The notes under the pieces were generated by a model. It made no database searches. It had not been told where the DNA came from and saw only the letters and a program-made list of their open reading frames with translations. 64,000 bases of DNA. It comes from Odontesthes bonariensis (Eukaryota > Chordata > Actinopteri > Atheriniformes > Atherinopsidae). Of the stretch, positions 1 to 10,904 are shown piece by piece. The stretch lies in assembly GCF_027942865.1 (NCBI RefSeq), contig NC_134507.1, positions 36,447,711 to 36,511,710 on the forward strand. The letters run 5' to 3'. How positions within the stretch are numbered: position 1 is the stretch's first letter; the number at the start of each line of letters is the position of its first letter. The translations under genes were made by a program, and so were the position numbers.

Positions 1-1124
1 GGGCGAGCCAGATGAAGCGTTGGTTCGAGGCTTGTATCGTTTCCATAAAAATCACGTGACTGATGACAAAGGAGGCCTCGAATTCAGTGTACACGTCACT
101 GATTCATTTTGAGCGTCACTATCGCATAAAAAGGGTTTGAACCTTGCGGCACTTCGAGGGTTTTGCGTTGGTTGTATCAGAGTTAGTGGTTAAGTTCAGT
201 TATTATATCAGTCATATCATCTATTATTATTATTATTATTATTATACTGCTGAATATATCGTAATTAGGTTAGAATAGTGTTAGAATAGTTATATAGGAT
301 ATGAACCCTCGTTTTCCGCGGGGGTTAAGTTCCACAAAGAACCCGTGATAGGCAAAATCCGTGAAGTAGTAACCTTTATTTTTTTTTTTTTTACAAATAA
401 CTACTGTACTGTAAAATAATAATTTGAATCATCAATACGAACTGAAGGCTTCAAATTGCGGAGATCAGCACCGCCCCACCGCGACCCGAGTCATTGGATT
501 AGAACGGGAGAAAATGAAAAATGATTATGAAAAAAAAAAATACAAAGTACAGTAGGACAAATAGTGACTCACGTGTATTTCACTGCTCTTCTGACTGAGC
601 CGCTGCATCCTGACTCCGCTCTGTAGCGTTTTTTTTCTTCTAAAGCCCGCGGTGCAGGTGTGTTTTTTCTTCTGGGCATATTAAACCGCAACGTTATTGA
701 CACACATTTTTTTAAATAAAAAACAATAACTTATATTTGTCTTGTTGCCCATGCTGCTCGGTTGCAGTTTATTCCTGACTCCCGGTCCCATAAGCACTTT
801 CATACTCCCAGTTCCATAAGCACTGTAGTCAGTGTACATCATTAATATATTTCATTTGAGTGATCAACACCATAGCACTCAATAATACTTCCATATATGC
901 AGTTTTCACACGTTTATTTTCATTGAGACACAGTGACAACAATTGTTTATTTTATATTGCAGGATGCTCTTACTCAGGGTTAATTTAGTCTGTCATATAT
1001 TCCTTTTGCACAGCAGGTGTCACTAGAGAGACCGTTTCAATGAGGCTTCGGGTAATGAACCTTTTGGCGAACCTTTGGGCTGGAAAGCCTCATTGGTTCA
1101 TGAAGCCTCGTTTTGCCATCACTA
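1..1124. mobile_element. hAT transposon, right-hand part (left end outside the window)
   Basis: The stretch ends with GCCTCGTTTTGCCATCACTA, whose reverse complement begins TAGTGATGGC, a typical hAT terminus. The last 90 bases (GGCTTCGGGTAATGAACC onwards) match the right end of another hAT at 7741-7824, and both are preceded by a related 'AGgTGTCAC' block. Repeated GAGGC/GAAGC-TTCG motifs near both ends fit subterminal hAT repeats. The left terminus is not seen, so no target duplication can be checked. No transposase reading frame is visible. A short (TAT)n run lies near 222-245. Confidence 0.55.
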
Positions 1125-1139
1125 CCTATAATCACTAAA

Positions 1140-2225
1140 ATACCAGCAAAAACAAATCCACACAACTCACTCCAAGCCAACTCACCCAAAATGGCCGCCT
1201 GGTTTCAAAAGGATCACATGTGCCAAACCCTCCACTTAAATAGCTTGAACTTCTTCTTTGCTTTTTCAAAAGTCTGTTTACCCTAAGTGCTCCCCCTGCT
1301 GGGCCCCCAGCTGCTATTGCATCTTCTAATCCAAATCCACTGGCTGGATTGTAATGCTTTATCTGAAACCTCCTGCACTATTTTTCTCACACTCTGTCCA
1401 GTTACACCCAGCTCCCTCAACAATGAGACAACAGACTTTGCAACAAATCCTCTACATCCTACTTCCACTGGACAGATTCTAACCTTCCATCCTCGCTGCT
1501 CTGCTTCTGCCCCCAACTCCACATATCTAAGCTTTTTCCTTTCATATGCTTCCTCTACCAATTCCTCCCAAGGAACAGTCAGCTCTATGAAATAGACTCT
1601 CATTCTACTCCTAGACCACAAGACTATATCAGGCCTTAAGTTTGTAGAGGCTATTTTCTGGGGAACAACAAGCTTATTTCCTAAATCTACCTGCATCTCC
1701 CAATCACAAGCATCCTCCAAGCTGCCGTGCCTCCTTATCGTCTTTTTAACTTTCTCCCCCTCTTGAACAAACTGAATTGCAATTCTCTGTACCTTGGACC
1801 CTCCTAAGTTTACCTGCCTTCGTTTATCTTCAATACCTGCAGCTAAACTTCTTAATACTTGGTCATGTCGCCATGTATACCGGCCTTGTGACAGACTAAC
1901 CTTACAACCTGACAAAATATGCTTTAGAGTTGCAGTACCTGAACATAACGAACATAATGGGTCTCCATTTACCCAGAGTTTTAGGTTCTGGGGAGTAGGC
2001 AATACATCATATGTTGCCCCTATCAAAAATCTAATACTCCTTTCCTCCATACTCTACAGTTCTTTCCAACTAAGCTTTTTCTTTTCTACACCTTCCCAAT
2101 TCACCCACCGTCCCTGCTTAGCCTGAGCCACTGCCTTTGCACCCCTTAACATTTCCTCCTGTCTACGAATCCGCTCAACAACTAGCTTTCTCTTCTCCTT
2201 GGGACCTACTCTACTCTCTGAAAAT
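1140..2225 (-). pseudogene. C-terminal fragment of a LINE with a restriction-like endonuclease (R2/R4/NeSL type)
   Basis: The minus-strand frame 2050-1283 encodes 255 residues with the layout of the C-terminus of early-branching LINEs. A Cys-rich knuckle (CSLCSGTATLKHILSGC) comes first, then YTWRHDQVL, then RPDIVLW followed by FIELTVPWE, which resembles the PD-(D/E)xK endonuclease core. The same frame continues upstream (RVGPKEKRKLVVERIRRQEE, near 2220-2160) after one stop codon just before the Met at 2050, so the reading frame is broken. The reverse transcriptase domain is absent, so this is the 3' end of a 5'-truncated insertion; 1140-1282 would be its 3' UTR. Rex6 (R4 clade) is a teleost LINE with this kind of endonuclease; I cannot decide between R4, Hero and NeSL by eye. 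Confidence 0.6.
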
Positions 2226-4884
2226 ATATTGTTGATTTGTGGATAAAAGAAAATATTGGATATGTAAAGGAAAGTGAATAATGAAGCTTTCATGAGACAC
2301 TTCTGAAGAGGACAGTCAGACTGTCTTTTAATGGGCTTCTGAGTGTAAATCTGAGAAATCAGACACTGATACCAGTGTTCGAATTACGGGGGGTACCGGG
2401 GGGGTCTGACCCCCCCGATTGAGACTTGATACCCCCCAAATGGGACTAAATTACACTTTTGGGGGGTACTGAAAAAATGGATCTATTATTAAAATCAGGT
2501 GTTGAAAATGTCCTGTTACTTAGTATTTTTCAATGTGTACTATGAATAACCAAATAAAATGCGTTTTGGAACACCCCTTCAATGGACTGTACACCAGCGG
2601 GCGTTTCGCATGTTCGCAGGCAGCTCGCGCAGAGTCCAAAACATCGGCAGCACTGAGATGCAGGGTTTTGTTGCCCGTTAAAAAGATGTTTGAGATGCGA
2701 GCGCGTGGATTTAAGGTGTCAAGGTGGAGGTTTCCCGTGATTTGTTTAATGAAACTAACAAATCAGACTAATATTATCTCAACTTTAAAGCACTGAACTT
2801 ACAAACACTCAAGACAGGTGACCGCCCTTCCCTTTCTCCCATGAGAAAAAAGTTCGCCTAGGACTAGGCCTACATCAGAGGAATTCCATCGAGTCAACAT
2901 GCACAAGTAGTCTCAGTTCAAAGACAGAGGCGGACTGCTCTAATCCAGAATACACCAACCAACATACATGATGTCAGAAAATAAAGTACAAGGCTTATCA
3001 TGTGTTTAAAGCACAATTGGAATAATATCCTTTAACTAAGTAAGAAGAAGGCAAATGGATAGTGTGACTCCACCAAGCAAGAAGCAAGGATAGCTGTGTC
3101 GAGCAAGGAGGCAAAAAGGCTAGCATGGCCACAAAGAGGTAGGAAAAATGGGATTCCTTACCGTATGTCCGCCGTGACAAATATAGGATTAATCATAATT
3201 TTGACTCTGTTTGAAGCCATTTCATGTAGCAGCTAGCAGTATACCATGACTACTAGCACCACGGGGCTGTCTGATAGCACTTTTCAATCTCAAGAAAAGC
3301 GCACACTTTACAGCGGACATTACAAGCTATGTTGAATTTGGTAGTTGTAGTCTGATAATTTACAGCTTGATTCTGTATGCATCATTGGGTTCACTTTGCT
3401 GATTGACATTTCTTGATTGCGTCTCATGGGCACTACATAATGTAGGCTAGTTGCTAGTTTGCTAGTGGGCTTTTGGTAAGCCATATAGCTGTTTGAAGTT
3501 GGGTCGTTGCTAGGTTTAATATTTATGTATTATTCTGCATGTGTTGGTTCTGCTGCTGTGCTTGTTGCTAACTGGAAAGTTAGCAACGTCCTGCTGCAGC
3601 AACGTGTGTGAGACAAACTTTGGCTAGGTGGTTGAACTTGACAGTGCTGCGTGCAGATTTGAGCTGAATTCACCTGCGCAGCGCGGATTTTGCAGGGTTG
3701 CCAGATGATTTCCAAACATGCTCAAACCCCGCCTGGAGGCACTAAATCTAAACTAAACCAGTCTAAACTGAATTCTATTTATTTATATGGCCATAGAGCC
3801 ATATACAGATACAGAAAAACTCGCCCAATACCCATTTTTACCCGCAGACGGTCAAAACAGCCCAATCTGGCAACACAGAGTTTACGGAGACGAGTGCTTT
3901 GATGTGATCTTCCCGCGAACGTGGTCACTTGATTCATCTGAGGCTCTAGCAGGGAGTTTGCAAATGATAACGTATTGTTGTGTTTGCATATCATGATATT
4001 ATCATGATTTTTTTTTTTTTGGGGGGGGGGGGGTGACGTCATCAATTGATCCGCAAAAAGTCCGACCCCCCCCAAGCCTGGTGGATAATTCGAACACTGA
4101 CTGATACTGAGGAGAACTGTATTTCTACTGCTCCTGTGACACTTTCCTGGATCACCCACAAGTCTTTATAATAATGCTATGACTCCTCTTCACACAACTT
4201 AAACTCTTAATGTAATTAAAGTATTTATATTGACCATAAGTAAGTCCTATTTTAAGATCTAATCATGAAATATGGCATATTGTGTACGTTAAACACATCA
4301 AACACATCGCTGCACACTTCTATCAAAAAGCCAAATGATACTCAGATAAGTCTGGAAAGAACCATTCTACATTTTACATTGATCATCAAACTTTTTAAAT
4401 CACAAAAGATTTCAGCAAAACTACAGAAAGAAGTTAAGAAAACTGCAGCTGTAGTGGAAAATGTGTCAGGATGGTCAAAAAGTGCCCCAAAAGGTTAGAA
4501 AAGAGGAAGAAAAGGGCCCAGAAGTATGTTTCACACACAACTAAATGGATAAAGCTCCATTTTATTTGGCCATCTGGCCGGCTTATTGAAAGGTTGTGTT
4601 TCTGGGATCTTTAACGCTTTAACGGTTAGCGTTAGCATTAGCAGGCCGGGCTAACTGTGAATAGCAGCCAGGTTATCTGACCATTTTACTCTCTGCTGCA
4701 TGTTCTGACTGCCCGTGTCCAGGAGCAGGAATCAAACCAATGACACAGAGCACTTTGTAGACATTTCTGCTAACGTCTGACCGCTAAATTCTTTCTTTTC
4801 TGGACTCACCTGCATGCAGCTTTCTGTTGCTAACTACCAGATGTTCCGAGATGAGCCGAGATGAGCCGAGGCTTCGCAGCGTGT
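2226..4884 (+). repeat. Inverted-duplicate segment, copy 1 (interrupted by a hAT)
   Basis: Outside the hAT at 2373-4099, this stretch matches the reverse complement of 14095-18650 almost base for base. Shared landmarks are GTGGATAAAAGAAAATATTG, CATGAAATATGGCATATTG, GGCCATCTGGCCGGCTTATT and AGATGTTCCGAGATGAGCC. Both copies contain a 74-77-codon frame starting MKYGILCTLNT, which I do not recognise and do not regard as a gene. A sub-block near 4440-4530 is weakly similar to the stretch just before zinc-finger exon 1 (18970-19035), which suggests an origin in that gene's 5' flank. Confidence 0.7.
2373..4099. mobile_element. hAT transposon, non-autonomous, with 8-bp target duplication
   Basis: The 14-bp termini CAGTGTTCGAATTA and TAATTCGAACACTG are perfect inverted repeats. 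The flanks carry ACTGATAC at 2365-2372 and again at 4100-4107, the 8-bp duplication expected of hAT. The homologous position in copy 2 of the host repeat (near 18500) is uninterrupted, which proves insertion. G- and C-runs (GGGGGGTACC) lie inside both ends. No transposase frame is evident. A possible smaller nested hAT-like element lies near 3694-3880 (GGGTTGCCAGAT... ATCTGGCAAC). Confidence 0.85.
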
Positions 4885-5277
4885 GTCAGGTAATGGGCCG
4901 TTTCTCAATGTGCGTATTTGTCTGTAATGATGTTTCCAACAGGTAGTGATGTTTCCAACAGGTAGTGATGTTACCTCCAACCCCGTCGATAACCCCGAAG
5001 CTCCGAAGCACGCTTCAAACTCGACAGGGTAGTTATAGTGAAGCAGTGCGCCGGAGCTTGCTTCATGTGACGTCACTGATGACGTTTGAACCACTTCACT
5101 GCTTCATTCAGACCGAGTCAGCTGACTGCTTCGAGTTGATAGCAGAGCTTTGAACATTTGCTGTGATTCAGTGTATTCAAGATGGCTGAAGCCCCGGTTC
5201 ATGTCCCCGTTCTACACGTATAATACGTTACGAACAGCTCTCGTTTTTTGACATTCGGAGTTTTGGATTATTCTCTC

Positions 5278-5427
5278 ATGGAGCAACCATCGAGGAAGCG
5301 TTCTAAAGTGTGGGAATATTTCGACCCAAACAGTTCCTCAGCACACCAGCCTCCTCTGTTCCCTGTGACAGAGTATTTTCCAAAGCTGGAGAAATTGACT
5401 AAAAAAAAAAAAGAAACCGTTTGAGTC
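5278..5427 (+). pseudogene. hAT transposase N-terminal remnant (BED-type)
   Basis: Starting at ATG 5278 the frame reads MEQPSRKRSKVWEYFDPNSS and continues for about 50 codons through an A-rich run. The 'SKVWEYF' motif is the usual start of a BED-type zinc finger in hAT transposases. The zinc ligands, RNase H core and dimerisation region are all missing, so this is a stub left in the outer hAT element. Confidence 0.5.
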
Positions 5428-5761
5428 CTTCTACTGTGCAAACACACTTTTCTTTAATAAAAACACCTGAAGTAACACAAGCACCCTCTTTATTACACCA
5501 AGCACACTCCCAAAGAAAATATGAATGACAAACCAAAAATTTCACATTGTTTTTAAATTATTCCATCCATCCATCCATCATCTTCCGCTTCTCCGGGGGT
5601 CGGGTCGCGGGGGCAGCAGCTTAGACAGAGAAACCCCGGCTTCCCTGTCCCCGGCCACTTCCTCCAGCTCTTCTGGGGGGACCCCGAGGCGTTCCCCTGC
5701 CAGAGATCCAACGTGTCCGGGGTCTTCCCCGGGGTCTCCTCCCAGTGGGACGTGTCTGATG

Positions 5762-7467
5762 CAGGGCCGTAACCAGGATTTTTCAAATACTGAGGTCAAA
5801 TATTGCGATAAATCTTATTTGACAAAAAAACATCCTAACATGGTGACTTTTTAAAATACAGTTTGGAAATGTGAATAAACAGAGGTAAATCACAAGCCCA
5901 TCAAGGAGGTGAATATGTAGGTGAACAAGTTTATTATAACAATGTGATCACAAAAGTAGAGTATTTGAGTGAGTGAGTGAGTGAGTGAGTGAGTTAGTGA
6001 GAATGAATGTGAGTGAGTGAGTGAGTGAGACTCAGTTCTTCCCCTTTCTTCCTCTACTGACTCTCTCTCTTCAACTCCCTCATTCTCATCCTCTCCTGTG
6101 TCATCTGTTTTAAAATATCATCATCAGCATCACCATTAATATTATTGTTATTATTAATATTACATTATTATTATTATTACTATTGTCACCATCATCACCA
6201 TGCATGTGCATGACCCACTAAAAGGTCAAATGAATGAGTTGGGTTATTGGTCTAACCGATGTGCAAAATTTTAGACACCATTTGCAATAAAATCCAAATG
6301 GTTCATTAGGGAAAATGCAATCATTTTACCTAAGTAACTGGTTGAATCCACCCACTAAATTAACATCGTAGAATGTGCCAAACAGACCACAAGATGTTGG
6401 CTGTATTTTAGATGTATAGTCTCAATTCAATCCATTCACTCAACACAGAGAAGACAGAGGTATCATGCTGGGCCTGACAACTAGCTAAATGCTGGTAAAA
6501 CTTGGCTTCATAATGCACCATGAGCAGCACAACTAACCTCAAGATTGTGTCATATGAGAGAGTACACGGGGTATTTCATTCTGTTATTTTGCCCCGTGTG
6601 CATCATCAATTGTTTTAAGTAAAATGAATAATATAAGTTTCTGACCCAGTTTCTATTAGTCTGCTTTATTTACATGTAGGAAGCCATATAGCACTGAACA
6701 AAACTGTAGCTAGTGAGGCTGAATGACCACTAGCCACAGTTGGCACAAAACTGTCAAGCCCTGATTTAAAAAAAAAAAAAAAAAAAAGTTAGCTTAACAG
6801 CCCAAGCCGTGTCACGACTCCCAACAATTCCATTACAGGTCGCTACTTTTTTTTTTGGAAAATCGAATTGAGAGAGAGATTTGTGTGCAGTGTGTTTGTG
6901 CCGACTGGAAAACGAAATCCTAACCAAGGGGCTTTGTGACTGTTGCTTGAAATGCTGAGGACAATGATCTAGCATCCTCCTATTCCTAGCCGCGCTTTGA
7001 ACGCATATGAACATTATGAACTGTCACTCATTCTCACTGGCGATTGGCGAAATGAACTCACCTCCTTCTCTCTTTCTTTTCCCCTGGCCAGTTGGCTTTC
7101 CAAAGCTGAGTTTAGTTGTTTTAGTAGATTTCCTCATCTTGCTTCCATTTCCCAGCTGACTTTCGCGTCGAAGCTGTGTAATATGATAAACATGTTTCCA
7201 ATGTCTGGTGGCGTAAAAAAAAAAAAGAAAAAAAAGTCGGGTGGCGTTTTTCCGCTCAGTTTTAAAATATAACGTGATGATAAAGGGATTATGTGGACTT
7301 TATTTTCAGAAAAACAAATGAGAATGCATGCTGATCGTTCCACCAATCAAAGTCAGAACGATTTTCATCTCTGAATAAAAAAAATAAAAAATAAAAAAAA
7401 TTTAAAAAAAAACGGGGAAAATACCGAGGTCGTGACCTCTGTGTCCTCAATGCTGGTTACGGCACTG
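5762..7467 (-). mobile_element. hAT-A, 1.7-kb non-autonomous hAT (copy A)
   Basis: The termini CAGGGCCGTAACCAG and CTGGTTACGGCACTG are inverted repeats, and GTCTGATG flanks the element at 5754-5761 and 7468-7475. A second, inverted copy occurs at 12100-13757 and is nearly identical. In minus orientation the element keeps transposase 5' exons: a start MKKSTKQTKLSFG-like peptide ending at a GT donor, then an acidic exon. It lacks the RNase H-like core, so it depends on an autonomous relative. Contains poly(T/A) runs and a (GTGA)n microsatellite. Confidence 0.85.
5961..6028. repeat. (GAGT)n microsatellite
   Basis: Runs of GAGTGAGTGAGT interrupted by a short GAGTTAGTGAGAATGAAT stretch. The mirrored hAT copy has the complementary (CACT)n run near 13528-13553, shorter by several units, so the array length differs between copies. 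Confidence 0.8.
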
Positions 7468-7983
7468 GTCTGATGGCGCACTGATCCGCCCGTCAACCTC
7501 CTGCTGCATTCGTCCCTCACTCGTGAACAAGATCCCGAGTTACTTGAACTCCTCCACTTGGAGAAGGATCTCATTCCTGACCCGGAGAGGGCAAATTATT
7601 ATTTCATGGGTAAATTAATCAATCTTTAATGAGGTACTACAAACCCATATGTACAACACACATACATACGTGTTATTATTGCTGGGCTTCTTTTGGTGCA
7701 ACAATCGCTACACCAGTAGATGTCACCCAAGGGAATTGAAGGAAGCTTCGGGTAGTGAACCACTTTATGACACAATGGTTCAAAATGATTCAATGCTTCA
7801 AAAAGCCTTGTTTTGCCATCACTACCGATTGCTACATCCACAAAACTGAGGCATTTTGGGCAAAAAAGTGGCAGACAAAACACAGTATTTTCAATGGGCT
7901 CCAGCTCAGGTTGCCCACCACTAAGGTTCGCGCACTTAGAAAATACGGAAGTGACGTCAAGTGAAACCCTCCTATTCTGTCAC

Positions 7984-8490
7984 ACCCAGAGAATGGAGGA
8001 CGCAGATGCAGGAGGTTTAATTCCAAGACTTTTATTGGAGGGCAGCAGATCAACCAGTTCCTCGTGAGGGAAGCTAAATGGGCTATGAAATATTAATCTA
8101 AGAATATACTTTTCAAAAGTGGAGAAGTATATCTATAAAAATTATCAAACTCAAAATCGCTCCACTAGCGGAGGAGAAAACAAAAGACCATGAAACTTTA
8201 CTTTAAACTAAATGTCACTCCTACTGAGGAGGAAAAACCAAAGAGCCTCTCCTAAAAATCGGAGGAAATATACTATGAAAGATTTATAAACAAAAGCCAC
8301 TCCATCTAGGAGGGAAAACAAAAAGGCTATAAACAAAATTAACACTGTAACTCTTACAGGTTCTATTTTATCAAAACTTACTCTGGGAAACAAAAATCCC
8401 TCTTACGAGGATAAGGATAAGGATCTCAGAAGTTTCTAGATTAAATTGCCTTTCCAAAAAAGTCCTTGATGTCTGAAAAAAGCAAATATC
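7984..8490. repeat. Unclassified interspersed repeat with degenerate internal units
   Basis: Begins near GAGAATGGAGGACGCAGATG and contains several imperfect units in which CTCC and GAGGA face each other around a short loop, followed by A-rich spacers (near 8157, 8218, 8250, 8303). No open frame of note. This looks like a dispersed repeat rather than a gene; I could not assign a family. Confidence 0.35.
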
Positions 8491-8522
8491 TGTATTAAGT
8501 GTCGTGTGTGTTTATTTTTTAG

Positions 8523-8636
8523 GGGGCTGGAACAACAATCCCACCGCAGGCCAATTGCAGGGTACCTTCCGCCGCCTCATGGTCCGATGCGGTGTCTCTC
8601 CGAGCGCTTCAGGAAACGTGGCACCTCAGGATGAGA

Positions 8637-8670
<34 letters not shown>

Positions 8671-8895
8671 AATTGAGATGTCCTCTGCCTCTGAGACGGA
8701 AGAGCTTCAATCGCCTTTCGTGAACGTATCTGCTCTGATATGTGACCACAGCTACCTCCCAGCCCGCTTTGGTGGCCTGGTGGAAAACGCACTGGTTTAC
8801 ATCACAGGGTTTGTGGTGCGGCAGATTGTAAGAAAGCTGTCCTGTAGTGTGTGCCGTGCTAGCCTGGTGACAGATGCTTATGGAGTAAAATATCT
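8523..8895 (+). pseudogene. P-element (THAP9-like) transposase exon fragment
   Basis: A splice-acceptor-like TTTATTTTTTAG ends at 8522 and is followed by an open frame reading GGWNNNPTAGQLQGTFRRLM, the conserved GGWNNNP block of P-element/THAP9 transposases. Further on comes ALVYITGFVVRQIVRKLSCS followed by CRASLV, a Y-I-x-G-x-V-V-R-K plus CxxC motif near the C-terminus of the same family. A (CCCTGT)n expansion at 8639-8666 inserts a Leu-Ser run. The THAP domain and most of the catalytic region are absent from the neighbourhood, so this is a fragment. Confidence 0.65.
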
Positions 8896-8904
8896 GTTAA
8901 AAAT

Positions 8905-9183
8905 GTTTGTGTGCATAAACTAGAAATGCATGCATATGTTTTGATGTTCGTGAACCTACTCATGTCCAATCGTACTCGGTCGAGTGTGAGTCCAACCTAT
9001 GAGGCTATAAATGCAAATGATACCCGGAAATCGGGGCTCAGTCTGACGGATTTCCTGTGGGAGCTCTGTTCCACTGAGCCCAGCGCTGATATGCTTTGAC
9101 GTGTGACTACCAATAAATACTCTATTTAACTTGAGATTCCTCCGGCTTGTTATTGAGCTGCCATTGAACGAATCGATCTAACA
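8905..9183 (+). mobile_element. Possible solo LTR fossil
   Basis: The stretch has a TATA-like GGCTATAAATGC (near 9002), a polyadenylation-type CAATAAA (near 9111) and T-rich sequence after it, starts TGTTTG and ends AACA. This resembles an LTR, but no target duplication or coding part is seen, so the call is tentative. Confidence 0.3.
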
Positions 9184-9852
9184 GGAGGCAGATTTAGTTT
9201 TCAGGCAGCTCAACTCTGCAGGTTTTTTACCTCTTCTTAACTCCAACAGCTGTACGAGAGTTCATGTCTCATGTCATACACTTACTCTGCTCTCAGAGTG
9301 CAGGTAATGTCTCCGGGCGGGCGAAGGTGGATCAGAGCTGAGCTCAGAGGTCTTATCTGTGCTCAGCTGGGATCCGTGTCCTGTGTTGTCTGTGTCTGTA
9401 AACGAAAAGCAAATCAACAATTGGTCATTGTACAGATCATGCTCCAGTGTACATGTGTAGAATAGCACCAATGCACAAGTACCATTTAGTATATAGTATA
9501 AAGTGTCTTTTAAGCTCACTTTGGTACCGTCACAATACAAAAGTAGTGACCTGCCCTTTGTTTTAGCGTGCAGGCACAGACACTGCTTAGCACGTGTACA
9601 CAGCATTGTATTTGGGGAGCTAGGGCACTGTAGCTTCGTTTAGCTTTAATCAAACTCAAAACAAAGGGCTTTGGCGCCATGTTCACCAAACATTAGCTAG
9701 CGTCAGCACTAGCTACAATGAGCAAAGCGGCAGTGATAGTACATGTGTTACGGATCACAGCTATCTGTGAGATGCAGCTCCACACTGCCGTTGCTTCTAC
9801 ATATCACAGACGACGACCAGGTGGATTATGGGGTGTTTATTACAGCTCTTTT
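9184..9852. other. No gene recognised
   Basis: Unique-looking sequence with no convincing reading frame on either strand. On the minus strand, the part near 9700-9852 would be the continuation of the spliced-looking copy at 9853-9943, but I find no coding potential in it. Confidence 0.4.
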
Positions 9853-9943
9853 CCTGTAACACAGCATATAGCACCGCAGTGGTGTGGGAAAGTTAGCGTC
9901 TCGGGACAATCAATAACACCACAGTAAAGTCCTCTTTCCACTG
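9853..9943 (-). repeat. Spliced-looking short duplicate (intron absent)
   Basis: These 91 bases equal 10213-10278 joined directly to 10481-10503. The 202 bases between those two blocks (10279-10480) are missing exactly. Read on the minus strand, the missing segment begins GTAAGACG and ends GTGTCAG, the signature of a GT-AG intron. The duplicate is therefore best explained as a copy made from spliced RNA, or as a pre-joined exon. On the minus strand it is preceded by TTTATTAG, which could act as a splice acceptor. Confidence 0.6.
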
Positions 9944-10212
9944 TGCCTAATAAACATAAGTAAAATAAAGAAACCAATTCTAATGTGATCGTATAGTGCA
10001 TTTGTTACTCCATATATCCTAAATGAATAATCCCTCAATCTTTATGTCACATGAAATATCTTTTAGGAACACATTCAACATCTTACATTAAATTCAAGAT
10101 TAAATGAACAAAGGTGAGCTATTTATCCGGACAAATAAAAAGGTTGCTCACATGGGCTGATATACAAAATAAAACGTCATAAAAACTTACACAACAGTAC
10201 ACAAAGTATTAC

Positions 10213-10503
10213 CTGTAACACAGCATATAGCACCGCAGTGGTGTGGGAAAGTTAGCGTCTCGGGACAATCAATAACACCTGACACGAGGGAAAATATTTA
10301 AGGTAGTTAGCAATATTAACAACTCTAAACATACTTTTATGGTCTAATAACTCTCAGTAAACTCTCAGAAAATTTAAGAAAGGTCCCAGTTAGTACATGA
10401 CACAATAAATTATAAAGAATAAACATCTGAAACGTAATATAAAATAATTAATTATCCTGGACCATAAGAGGACGTCTTACCACAGTAAAGTCCTCTTTCC
10501 ACT
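10213..10503 (-). other. Unspliced counterpart: two exon-like blocks with a 202-bp GT-AG interval
   Basis: On the minus strand the first block ends CTTTACTGTG at 10481, followed by GTAAGA. The next block begins GTGTTATTG at 10278 after CGTGTCAG. That second block ends TGTTACAG at 10213, followed by another donor-like GTAATA. The blocks have no long reading frame, so they may belong to an untranslated or non-coding transcript. Function unknown. Confidence 0.45.
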
Positions 10504-10904
10504 TTGCAGTACCCAAACCAACCACTACGCCAATCGATGCTGCGGTGTTGCACCTCTTTTGCCATCATTTAATAGGCACAAATCTACTCTGTTACACATG
10601 TTCACTCACGTTAGCAAGCAAGCTAGCTCCTGACTAGGCACATGGGTAGGGTTGCCTAGCCTGGGCGAAAGCCGACTGTTGACTCTGTCAAACAGTCTGG
10701 GAAAACCCAAGAGGAATCCGTTTCCATGGAGGGCGGGACCTTACCCAGCAACTTAAATTCATTGGAGTAACGGAGTTCCCTTAACCAATCATAATGTTTA
10801 GAAATGACGTTGGTTATGCGCCGAGGTTCATGCTTACTCTCGCGAGGCTCTAGCTCGCGAATCACGCTTCCCACATCCGCTTTCATTATACCGGTACCAT
10901 TTGA

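Larger units (their letters stand above)
5563..7592 (-). mobile_element. Rex3 (RTE) LINE, 5'-truncated, with internal deletion and nested hAT
   Basis: The 3' end carries the (GATG)n tail, seen on the plus strand as CCATCCATCC, that marks Rex3. Bases 5563-5753 match the 3' coding end and tail of the complete copy at 34604-34815. Bases 7476-7592 match 35152-35270. About 340 bases of the reference lying between these two blocks are absent. Flanking AAATTATT at 5555-5562 and at 7593-7600 is a perfect 8-bp target duplication. The hAT at 5762-7467 inserted later. Nothing is translatable end to end. Confidence 0.85.
4963..7824 (+). mobile_element. Outer hAT element, split by a nested Rex3 and hAT
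   Basis: The left part starts TAGTGATGTTACC and is rich in GAAGC/GCTTC motifs. The right part (7601-7824) ends GTTTTGCCATCACTA and matches the hAT right end at 1038-1124. Between them sits a Rex3 insertion with its own target duplication. Only about 8 bases of the two termini are complementary, and I see no 8-bp duplication for this outer element, so the pairing of the two ends is inference. The left part contains a transposase-like start (5278). Confidence 0.5.

Noticed and set aside
4265-4498. Conserved 77-codon frame MKYGILCTLNT, also in the inverted copy (18108-18332)
   Set aside because: Conservation is explained by the duplication; flanking non-coding sequence is conserved equally well.
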